64,000 bases of DNA, from assembly GCF_034702125.1 (NCBI RefSeq), contig NC_085878.1:21848002-21912001 (forward strand), in the 5' to 3' direction. The notes under the pieces are model-generated. The model was not told where the DNA came from and ran no database searches. It saw only the letters and a list, made by a program, of their open reading frames with translations. Made by a program: the position numbers and the translations under genes. Positions 13,301-25,300 of this stretch are shown here, one piece after another. Numbering within the stretch: the first letter of the stretch is position 1; every line of letters begins with the position of its first letter. This DNA comes from Engraulis encrasicolus. Lineage: Eukaryota; Chordata; Actinopteri; Clupeiformes; Engraulidae.

Positions 13301-16300
13301 TGTTGTAGTGGTGGCAGTAGTTGGCCTTGATGTAATAACAAATGGGGTTGAAGGCTCTGTGCTTGGAACAGGTTTTTCAGTGGAAGTTGTCTCTATGGGA
13401 GTTTGTGTTGTGGAAGCAGTTGTTGGCAGGGTAGTCTCAACCTTTGGTGGCTTTGTAGATGTTACTCCTTCTGTTGTGGTTTCAAACACTGAGGTGGTTG
13501 TTGGCTTAACTGTCGTTGTGGTCACTGTGGTTGGTTCAGATGTTATTATTACAACAGCACCTGATGTTTCTGTGCTTGGCCCAGCAGTTGATGTTGATGG
13601 TTGACGTGTTGTGGTGGTCTCAGTGACAACTGGAGTTGTGAATTCAGTTGTAGGCCCAGTGGTTTCAACCTTTGGTGGTCTAGTAGATGTTGTGGAAGCT
13701 TCTTCTGTTGTTTGGCTTTCTACTGTCGTTGTGGGTGCCTTTGTTGTAGTGGTGGCAGTAGTTGGCCTTGATGTAATAACAAATGGGGTTGAAGGCTCTG
13801 TGCTTGGAACAGGTTTTTCAGTGGAAGTTGAGGGCCTCCTAGTTGATGATGTCTCTATGGGAGTTTGTGTTGTGGAAGCAGTTGTTGGCAGGGTAGTCTC
13901 AACCTTTGGTGGCTTTGTAGATGTTACTCCTTCTGTTGTGGTTTCAAACACTGAGGTGGTTGTTGGCTTAACTGTCGTTGTGGTCACTGTGGTTGGTTCA
14001 GATGTTATTATTACAACAGCACCTGATGTTTCTGTGCTTGGCCCAGCAGTTGATGTTGATGGTTGACGTGTTGTGGTGGTCTCAGTGACAACTGGAGTTG
14101 TGGATTCAGTTGTAGGCCCAGTGGTTTCAACCTTTGGTGGTCTTGTAGATGTTGTGGAAGCTTCCTCTGTTGTTTGGCTTTCTACTGTGGTTGTGGGTGC
14201 CTTTGTTGTAGTGGTGGTAGTACTTGGTCTCGATGTAATCACAAATGGTGTTGAAGGCTCTGTGCTAGGTACAGGTGTCTCCTCAGTTGTCAGTGTTATT
14301 ACAGGTAAAGTAGCTGTAACTGGTTCAAGAGATGTCCTCAAAGGTGTTACTTCAGTTATGCTTCCGGTGGTACTTTGTAAAACCACTGTAGTTGTTGGTT
14401 TAACAGTTGTGGAGGAGGTTGTTGGCAGGCTTGTCTCAACCTTTGGTGGCTTTGTAGATGTTACTCCTTCTGTTGTGGTTTCAAACACTGAGGTGGTTGT
14501 TGGCTTAACTGTCGTTGTGGTAACTGTGGTTGGTTCAGATGTTATTATTACAACAGCACCTGATGTTTCTGTGCTTGGCCCAGCAGTTGATGTTGATGGT
14601 TGACGTGTTGTGGTTGTCTCAGTGACAACTGGAGTTGTGGATTCAGTTGTAGGCCCAGTGGTTTCAACCTTTGGTGGTCTAGTAGATGTTGTGGAAGCTT
14701 CCTCTGTTGTTTGGCTTTCTACTGTGGTTGTGGGTGCCTTTGTTGTAGTGGTGGCAGTAGTTGGCCTTGATGTAATAACAAATGGGGTTGAAGGCTCTGT
14801 GCTTGGAACAGGTTTTTCAGTGGAAGTTGTCTCTGTAGGAGTTTGTGTTGTGGAAGCAGTTGTTGGCAGGGTAGTCTCAACCTTTGGTGGCTTTGTAGAT
14901 GTTACTCCTTCTGTTGTGGTTTCAAACACTGAGGTGGTTGTTGGCTTAACTGTCGTTGTGGTCACTGTGGTTGGTTCAGATGTTATTATTACAACAGCAC
15001 CTGATGTTTCTGTGCTTGGCCCAGCAGTTGATGTTGATGGTTGACGTGTTGTGGTGGTCTCAGTGACAACTGGAGTTGTGGATTCAGTTGTAGGCCCAGT
15101 GGTTTCAACCTTTGGTGGTCTAGTAGATGTTGTGGAAGCTTCCTCTGTTGTTTGGCTTTCTACTGTCGTTGTGGGTGCCTTTGTTGTAGTGGTGGCAGTA
15201 GTTGGCCTTGATGTAATAACAAATGGGGTTGAAGGCTCTGTGCTTGGAACAGGTTTTTCAGTGGAAGTTGTCTCTATGGGAGTTTGTGTTGTGGAAGCAG
15301 TTGTTGGCAGGGTAGTCTCAACCTTTGGTGGCTTTGTAGATGTTACTCCTTCTGTTGTGGTTTCAAACACTGAGGTGGTTGTTGGCTTAACTGTCGTTGT
15401 GGTAACTGTGGTTGGTTCAGATGTTATTATTACAACAGCACCTGATGTTTCTGTGCTTTGCCCAGCAGTTGATGTTGATGGTTGACGTGTTGTGGTGGTC
15501 TCAGTGACAACTGGAGTTGTGGATTCAGTTGTAGGCCTAGTGGTTTCAACCTTTGGTGGTCTAGTAGATGTCGTGGAAGCTTCCTCTGTTGTTTGGCTTT
15601 CTACTGTGGTTGTGGGTGCCTTTGTTGTAGTGGTGGCAGTAGTTGGCCTTGATGTAATAACAAATGGGGTTGAAGGCTCTGTGCTTGGAACAGGTTTTTC
15701 AGTGGAAGTTGTCTCTATGGGAGTTTGTGTTGTGGAAGCAGTTGTTGGCAGGGTAGTCTCAACCTTTGGTGGCTTTGTAGATGTGACTCCTTCCGTTGTT
15801 GTTTCAAACACTGAGGTGGATGTTGGCTTAACTGTCGTTGTGGTCACTGTGGTTGGTTCAGATGTTATTATTACAACAGCACCTGATGTTTCTGTGCTTG
15901 GCCCAGCAGTTGATGTTGATGGTTGACGTGTTGTGGTAGTCTCAGTGACAACTGGAGTTGTGGATTCAGTTGTAGGCCCAGTGGTTTCAACCTTTGGTGG
16001 TCTAGTAGATGTTGTGGAAGCTTCCTCTGTTGTTTGGCTTTCTACTGTGGTTGTGGGTGCCTTTGTTGTAGTGGTGGCAGTAGTTGGCCTTGATGTAATA
16101 ACAAATGGGGTTGAAGGCTCTGTGCTAGGTTCAGGTGTCTCCTCAGTTGTCAGTGTTATTACAGGTAAAGTAGCTGTAACTGGTTCAAGAGATGTCCTCA
16201 AAGGTGTTACTTCAGTTATGCTTCCGGTGGTACTTTGTAAAACCACTGTAGTTGTTGGTTTAACAGTTGTGGAGGAGGTTGTTGGCAGGGTTGTCTCAAC

Positions 16301-19300
16301 CTTTGGTGGCTTTGTAGATGTGACTCCTTCCGTTGTGGTTTCAAACACTGAGGTGGATGTTGGCTTAACTGTCGTTGTGGTAACTGTGGTTGGTTCAGAT
16401 GTTATTATTACAACAGCACCTGATGTTTCTGTGTTTGGCCCAGCAGTTGATGTTGATGGTTGACGTGTTGTGGTGGTCTCAGTGACAACTGGAGTTGTGG
16501 ATTCAGTTGTAGGCCCAGTGGTTTCAACCTTTGGTGGTTTAGTAGATGTTGTGGAAGCTTCCGCTGTTGTGTGCATTTCAACTGTGGTTGTGGGTGCCTT
16601 TGTTGTAGTGGTGGCAGTAGTTGGCCTTGATGTAATAACAAATGGGGTTGAAGGCTCTGTGCTTGGAACAGGTTTTTCAGTGGAAGTTGTCTCTATGGGA
16701 GTTTTTGTTGTGGAAGCGGTTGTTGGCAGAGTTGTCTCAACCTTTGGTGGCTTTGTAGATGTGACTCCTTCCGTCGTGGTCTCGATGACAGTGGTGGTGG
16801 TAGGCTTCACTGTTGTGGTAATTGTGGTGGGTTCAGATGTTACTACTATAAGTGGGTTTGTAGTTGGTGGTGTTGTGCCTGTAATGTTTGCAAGCGTTTT
16901 AGTAATTGGACCAATTGACGTGGTGTACTCTCTTGTTTGTCTTGATGTCTCCTCAGTTGTCAGTGTTATTACAGGTAAAGTAGCTGTAACTGGTTCAAGA
17001 GATGTCCTCAAAGGTGTTACTTCAGTTATGCTTCCGGTGGTACTTTGTAAAACCACTGTAGTTGTAGGTTTAACAGTTGTGGAGGAGGTTATTGGCAGGG
17101 TTGTCTCAACCTTTGGTGGCTTTGTAGATGTGAATCCTTCCGTTGTGGTTTCAAACACTGAGGTGGTTGTTGGCTTAACTGTCGTTGTGGTCACTGTGGT
17201 TGGTTCAGATGTTATTATTACAACAGCACCTGATGTTTCTGTGCTTGGCCCAGCAGTTGATGTTGAGGGTTGACGTGTTGTGGTGGTCTCAGTGACAACT
17301 GGAGTTGTGGATTCAGTTGTAGGCCCAGTGGTTTCAACCTTTGGTGGCTTACTTGTCGTCACTTCTTTTGTGGCAGCTGTTGTAATTGTAATAACAGGTA
17401 AAGTTTCTGTGACTGGTTCAAGAGACGTTCTAATCGTTGTCATCTCGGTTGTGTCAGTGATAGGCTTTGATGTCAACACACCTTGAGATTGCTTTGATGG
17501 TGTAGTTGTTTGTTTACCTGTCACTGGATTAAAAGATGTGGCAACCTCTTGTGTTGTGGTGACAGTTGTAGGTTCAGATGTTATTATTACAACAGCACCT
17601 GATGTTTCTGTGCTTGGCCCAGCAGTTGATGTTGATGGTTGACGTGTTGTGGTGGTCTCAGTGACAACTGGAGTTGTGGATTCGGTTGTAGGCCCAGTGG
17701 TTTCAACCTTTGGTGGTTTCGTAGATGTGGCTGCTTCCTCTGTTGTTTGGCTTTCTACTGTGGTTGTGGGTGCCTTTGTTGTAGTGGTGGCAGTAGTTGG
17801 CCTTGATGTAATAACAAATGGGGTTGAAGGCTCTGTGCTTGGAACAGGTTTTTCAGTGGAAGTTGTCTCTATGGGAGTTTGTGTTGTGGAAGCGGTTGTT
17901 GGCAGGGTAGTCTCAACCTTTGGTGGCTTTGTAGATGTGGCCCTTTCTGCTGTTGTCTCAATGATAGGGGTTGAGCTTGACTTCGCAGTTGTGGGTTCTG
18001 TTGTGGGTTCTGAAACAGTGAATGGATTATATTTAAATTAAGTTTTTTTTCCGTGAATAATTATTTTTTAATCTATAATACATTTTTCACAAATATAGTA
18101 CACCATGCTCTCACCTGTTGTGGTAAAGACAAATATTGTTGTCGGATGTGAAGTCGTTGAAGTCAATGGTGATGATGTGGGCATTGCAGTTGTGATTTCA
18201 CAATGGCTGATTTCTCTGTGAATTGTTCCATTTGCTCCACATGTGGCAGTTATACAGCTACCAAGGCCATCTGTCGTGCTGTAGACGACTGAGCCATACT
18301 TGTATTCTGTGCCATTTAGAATACAGATGCATTCTGGAAAGTAACAAGTAATGTCAACAATTGATTACGATTATGTCCGATAATATGATGTAATTTAGAA
18401 ATTGATCATAGAGATATTAATTATTTGCTTGGTCTGTATTTACCATTAATGTCATAATGGCACTGAATTCCAGTTGGTGAACAATAGCTGCAAATAAAGA
18501 TAAAAAAGACAATAAGTACATTTTACACAAATACACATTAGCTGCAACACAGCAACACACTTACAGTCTTATTTTGGGCTTATTTATAGTAGCACACTAG
18601 CTTTAATTCATGAAGTTCTCAGATTCTGATGGAAACACCTTTTTTGAATATTGCCATTTGCCAGGCTCTTTTAAAAATAAAAGAAGTCACTCTTCATAAT
18701 CTCCTAGGGATAATGTGATTTAAAGTCAATCAGACACTCATAGACTTGACTGTGCAGACAGTGTTATGGGGGGACTCGCCACAAAGGCCAGTTGCTAAGA
18801 GTGAAGACATAAAGTTCACTGCATACCATGACTGGCAGGTCTCATGGCTGGGTACGATCTGGCCAGTGCTATATTTAGTCTCTCCGACGTAGCAACCACA
18901 GGCCTCTCTCGCCACACACTTCATGTGGTCTTCATCAAAGTATGATTCATTAGCGGGGCACTGAGGATAGCAACCTGGAGGGAAACACAACATAAACATG
19001 GAATTATGTAACACAAGTTTGGATTTGCATGTGGGCATGTGTGGCATACAGTTTGACTACAGTATGTATTCGGCTACTACACCTACTACTACTACTACTA
19101 CCTCGCCATGATAATAATCCTCATCATCATCATCATCATCATCGTCATCGTCGTCGTCGTTGTCATCATCACAACAACAACAACAACAATAATAACAACA
19201 ATAATTATAATAATAATAATAAACTGTATTTGCTACACATAAAGCTACGTACACACACATCGCTGCTATTTACTAGCTTCTCGCTTGCTCGCCTGCTCGC

Positions 19301-22300
19301 CTCTCTTTCATGGAACGTTCGCTGAAAGTTCCCGCGGCTTTAACTGCCAATGCACAGGCGAGAAGTACTGAACTCTTGCTTACTCGCCTCATTCGTAGTT
19401 CAAATATTTTCAACTCGGGATCCGCCCACATCGCATGGCTTGTACAGTACTCGCCTACTTGCCTGCTCGTCTTGCTGGAAGGCATTGACATTCTATTGAC
19501 TTCATTTGCAGAGCGAGTAACTAGCAGCGATGTGTGTGTACGTAGCTTAATTCATACAAGAGGCAGCTATAAGTGCTTTTAACAGTGTGATGTCCCCCAG
19601 TGCACGGGCAGTGCTGGAGTCTGGTGATGGGGGTATAGCCTGATTCTTGATTAGTTGCAACTGCACTGGGCTTTAAAAGCCATCCTCCCCTCTCTCCCAG
19701 TAGGCACTCTGACCTCAACTCACCACTGTCTTTTGTTTCTTTCTCCTTCCCCACACTCTTTACGCTGACTCTTGATTTGTTTCTTTACAGCTCACATACT
19801 GATACGGACACACTCACAGCACCTTTCATTCACTCATTCACTTGCATAAACCCTTTATTCCCCTAGACACTGTTGTTTTGACTGTTGGTTTCGTTTATTT
19901 AATTTTCCATAAATAACCTTAATTTTGACTTTTGTTGTTGTCTCCATTTCATGTTGCTCCCCTAAACGATCTGGGTCGTAACAACAAGTTTAACAGGGGA
20001 AAAAAAGTGAAACAGCAGTTGTTGTTGCAGGTGAAGAACTTCACTTAGGTCATTACTCACAGTTCCACCCAGTACACTAGTACTAAGGCTGAGCTCTCAT
20101 GCTCTCTCATGTCTTTACATGCATACCTTCCAGGGCCGGTATCTGCTGGGAGCATTGGCCGGTGGGGTTCCTGCAGGTCTTCTGGCATGGAGCTCCACAG
20201 GGTTTGTAGTGCCACTCACACTCGCCCGGTGGGTTGTAGTAGTCACAGAAGAGAGCTACAATGAGAACACAAGCAAGTCAGAAGAAATCGACAGGTAAGG
20301 TAACTCACAAGTTCCTACAGATTGGCATATAAAGCACACATGGGTGAATACAATTCAGTACATGCAATCTGTTTCTGTACCTGTACACATGAAAAAAAGT
20401 AAACTAAACTTTGGCAACCAACATTTGCCAACTGTTTTTCTGCTTATGGTTTGACAAATGAGTTAATGATTTCCAGTATTAACAAAGCATGGCTTACCCA
20501 TTTGCCCAGAGCCTATGTATAACCTTACTATCACCAAAATTGTAATGATCACATCTTAATCTGTTACTCATGGTAATGATAATGTCATAGCAATGTTGTT
20601 CTGATGTAGTTAAGTCTTCTCAGCAAAGAGCGAAAGAGCCCGCCGGAGGACCCATCTGCACAAAGATTCTACAACAAGGAGAGCGGACACTCACGGCATA
20701 CGGTCGGAGATCTCCAGGCAACACATGCTCCAGCTTCGTTGCAGGCAGCTGCGTAAGCTGCCACTGCTGTGCAGAAGCACTCACAGTCTCCACCAGTGTT
20801 ACAGGCACACGAGTCACTCACGCAAGCATCATAGTAAGTGGAGGGATCCACCTTTCGGAGGAAAAAATGATTTTGAGTTCTATTTGCACCTCTCTCATGT
20901 TGGAAATAATAATAAATATTAATATATTAAATTGTTGCATTTAAAGCCTGCTAGTAGTACATGTTGGTATGTAAAACCGCTTTTTCACTAAACAAAACAC
21001 ATTTTAGGTCAACTTTAAGTTCTCCCTTTGGCCCCAGGTCTTACCTGGGAGTGGCAGGAGGAGAAAGTATTGCCTGTGATGATGCTACACTGCCTCTGTG
21101 CCCAGGACTGCCTGTACGGGTTGTTAGCGCAGGGACTCGCGACCAGCGTTGTGTCCACACAGCTTGAGGAGAACTTCCAGCTGTTGCCAAATGCCAGGGG
21201 GTCAATGACTACCTCCTGACTCCTTGTTGTGAAGTCGTTGTTCGCATTGCCGTCGTAGTTTCCGCAAAGACCACACACGCGACCCTGTCAGGATTGATAG
21301 TGGCGCATACGTCAGTTTGACCTACAGAACGACCTTCATGAGAAATGATTATCGCAGCCAGGTTTTAGACGGACTGAAAAATAGGCTTACGTTGAATTCT
21401 GGACTGAGCTTGATGAACATGCTAGTTTTCTTGTCCCATATCAGAATGAGACCATTGCTGGCTTCAATCACCAGGTAGATACCCATGACTCGCGTCTTGT
21501 AAGGTATGTCCACTCCTGATCCCCTCTGAACCGCTTGATAACTTCCGTCGGTGAGTATCAGCTCTGTGCTCTGAGAAAAATGAGAGTAATTGCTAGATTA
21601 ATTTACATCAGTTTATGCTTTCATTTTTGTTACAAATCAGTAGCGTCATAATATGGAGTTTTACCAATGCAATGCCATAATAGTCACTGAAAAGACTACT
21701 ACTTCTACTATGCTATGTAATTGAATATAGTACTACAACATTACACTGAGTCATCACAACTTGGGGATTTCCATTCTTGTAACAGAACATTTACAACAGG
21801 AACTTTGTCTTAACAGGTTAAGGCCATAGTCCTTAAATTACAGCTGTTTTCTTTTTTTTGTTATTATGTAGGCCTATTGCTATGGCCATAGTCCTTACCC
21901 CCAGGAAGACTTTGATGGCCTTGGAGCAGGTCGTGCCAGTGCTTCCACACGGGACATTCTCAGTGATGACTCTGAAGGTGCCATTTTCATTGTTGTTGGA
22001 ACAGAAATCCTGCAAGACATTTATAAGTTTGCATGATGATAATAATAACAACAACAATAATAATAATAATATTTTGAACATTTTTGTTTCACTTTAAGCC
22101 TCAGATTTTACTTTCAGAAAACAAATGAAGATATTAACCTGAGCAAGGATGTATTCACAGTCTCCATTGAACATGTATTGTTTTTCATCAAAGGTCATGT
22201 AGTGGCCATCCCCATAGATTGCACAGGTGCCGTGGCACTGGTTGGTGGTGCACTGCCATTTTCTCTCCTGGCAGACGCTATTTGTGTGAAACGTAGATAA

Positions 22301-25300
22301 GGTCATTGAGGTCATTGTGGTGTCATACTGATAAGTAAATCTTTCGTTATCTTCAGGACTAATACACATCTCTACTCTACTACTACTACTACAGTACATT
22401 TTAGCATAACCTTACCCTTACAGAGCAAATTGAACCGCTTACCAAGTATTGCAGTCAACCTTGGTAGTTTCTCCTGGCTGATGCTGAATGCCGTTGTGTA
22501 CGCAGGGGCAGTCACTCTCACTAATGCACCCACCTTGGCCATCGGACACAAGGCCTGAGGGACACATGCATCCGGACACGCACTCTGTGCTGATCTGTAT
22601 GGGTGGATAAGACAAGTGTTAAGTGTGCACGTTAATACACCCGCACATTGCCCGTGGAGACCCTGGTTGGAATCTGGCCCTTCATGTTTCACTCTCTCCC
22701 ACCCCTTCCCTGTCTCTCTTCTCTGTCCTATTCTAACAGAAGCAAAAGCCCAGAAAATATACTTGAAATAAGAAGAAAATGAAGAAAACAAAAGGTGTCG
22801 TCTATAGAAAAGCAGACATCAGCATTACCCTGTTAACGCACTGAAACCATTTCAGAAGGCAGCATTATTTTAAAGTTGTAAACAAAAAAACAACATTAGA
22901 AAAAAAGCGTAGTGTCTCTAAAAAAAAAAAGGTGACTCACGCAGGCCATGTCCAGAGTGTTACAGCTCTTGAGGCATTCAGAGCCCTTGGCACCTGGGCC
23001 AGCGGTGGAGCAGTTGAAGTACACCATAGGCTCAGGACACACCGTTGATTCTGAATTTAAAACATGGCACCATAACATTTACAGTATTTACAGTCATTTA
23101 TAGTAGGCTAAGTATATTTAGACAGTAAACAATTGCGGGCAGCTGACAATAACAGTATAACAATATACCTAGATGACATTATGAAACATTATAAAAATAT
23201 AGACTGTTGTCATACAAAATTGGAAAAAGCAAAAAGGTATTTGGGTTATTGTGTGTCTTTTAAAATGACAAAACCTCAATAAAGATTTTTTTTTTAAGCA
23301 AAAAGGTTGTAGTGGTACAGTGGTCCACTTACCCAGCAGCAGTTTTCCAATGCAACTCAGCTTTCCTTCTTTGCATGTGCTGAAACAGCATCAGAAATTA
23401 CACGTTAACACATGAATAAGGTAAAAAAAGATGTTTTTAAAATGTACTGTAAGCCCACTTGCTCATCCCAACTTCAGGTTGAAACAGAGACAAACTGCAG
23501 TTGAAACATGTTTCAAAGCATTTCTCACAGGGCTTGGTTAGATACAGGAACAGGATTTGGTTAGGTGCAGGTGGAGGGCATAGTTAGGTACAGGTGAAAA
23601 CACAAGGTATTGTTAGTTAGTGTTTTTTTTTTTTTACTTTACAGTAATACGTAAAACAAGCCCTTACCAGGTGGCTCCATCTTTGGTTGTGACCTCTCCG
23701 GCTTGGACGAGGGTGTTGCCGTCATAGCAGGGGCAGCTGGCGGCTTCCACGCACTCCCCTTGCTCGTTCATGTACATGCCTGTCTTGCAGCCGCAGCCGT
23801 CCACGGGCACAAAGTCGATAGCGCAGGAGTAGTCGCTGTGGCTGAGGGAGCGGCAGGTGCGGCCACAGCTGGTCATGTTGTAGGAGTACTGCGTGTTGCT
23901 CGGGCAGGACGTCATGTACTTGCCTATACAGTACATTGGGGGAGAGCGTGGATGCAGCAGTTAGGGGCAGAACAGGATGAGGGTTGCACTTGAAGAAGGA
24001 CTAAGGTCCGAATCGTTGTGCCATTAAACGACTGGCAGCATTAACAGTGTTGCAGACGATTATCATTTCCTTCAGAACAGGATATAGTACCAAGAGTACT
24101 GTACAGTGCATTACCGTGTACATTTGTATTTGTATAACATATGTACCAACATAAATTATTCTACCAATTCTACTAATTCACAACAAGTATGATGGGTTGT
24201 TATCGTGGATTGTTATTAAGGATTAGTTATTAGTCATTCGTTATTAGTGAGAATTGTTAATAAAATTGCACAGGTAGAATCAGGCGTTACTGTGTTGAAG
24301 CTTCTAAATGCAGGGTGCATCAGCTTTCTGATAATCCACCATTTAACGTGCTATAGGTACTCATGTTCAACAATACACTTCAATACAACTGGTATTTCTT
24401 AATCAATGTCATGCCACTCACTGCAGGCGGTGTCTCTCCATCCGCTCAGCTGGATGCCTTTGGCTGCACACGCATGCACGTAGGAGGAGAGGGCAGCACA
24501 CATGCAGTCCTCGCTCTTCTCACAGTTACAGCTGTCATACATGCAGTTCTACAGAAATGGGCACAGACAGTGATTTTCAATATAAGCTAAGCATGTTGCT
24601 GTTGCGGAGGAAGAAAGTGCTGTATGGTTTTGCTCACTTTAGGAGTGACACTTAGGATGTGATTATTGGCAAACTTATTACGGCACTGCATAAATAGTTT
24701 GACTTGCATTTCAAAATAAATCACAAAAGAAAATGGTGGACTGTCACTCACTGTTTTGTAGATGTCTGGGCTGATCTCAGAGTGACATGAAGAGAAGATG
24801 CCTGAGGGATCTGTCAGCATGGAGCACCAGTATGTGGCATATTTCTCTGGAAAAAATAAGCAAGATAACACAGTTGAAGGTTTTACAGCACTTGCACAAA
24901 ATGGCATTTGGGCATGGCTGGACACGCTGAGAAGAGTATGTCTCTGACCCAGTACTTTTGATAGGAGGAAGCATAGTCAGACCACTGATGCTGACAGCCT
25001 GATGGCATGGCTTTCGCATCACAGGCAGTGGCCACCACAGCAGGCTGTAGGAACAACTTACCGTTTTCAAGGCTTAAACTGCAGGGATTCTCAAAGGTCC
25101 TCTTGACGTCGGCGCAGCTGGCCCTGGTCTTCCAGGTGTTGGCAAAGTCAACAGCTGTGGCCTCTCTCAACCCACTGATGGTCGTGAAGTCATCAGCTTG
25201 GATGTTATTGAAGTTCCCGCACAGTCCTACAAAAGTTCGATGATTAGTACAGGTCATACAGGTCACCAGACTTCAACTGTGATCATTTTGTACTTTGAAT

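Noticed and set aside
17524..17524. Start of gene A's repeat protein at 17524
   Set aside because: The codon there is GTG, and the frame is open and in phase upstream to the splice acceptor at 18010, so this is internal to exon 30.
5604..18041. Serial plus-strand ORFs of 130-267 codons, rich in Val, over the gene A repeat exon
   Set aside because: They are the antisense of Thr codons (ACA/ACC/ACT read as TGT/GGT/AGT in other frames give Val-rich sequence), repeat with the 441-bp unit, and lack any independent gene structure.
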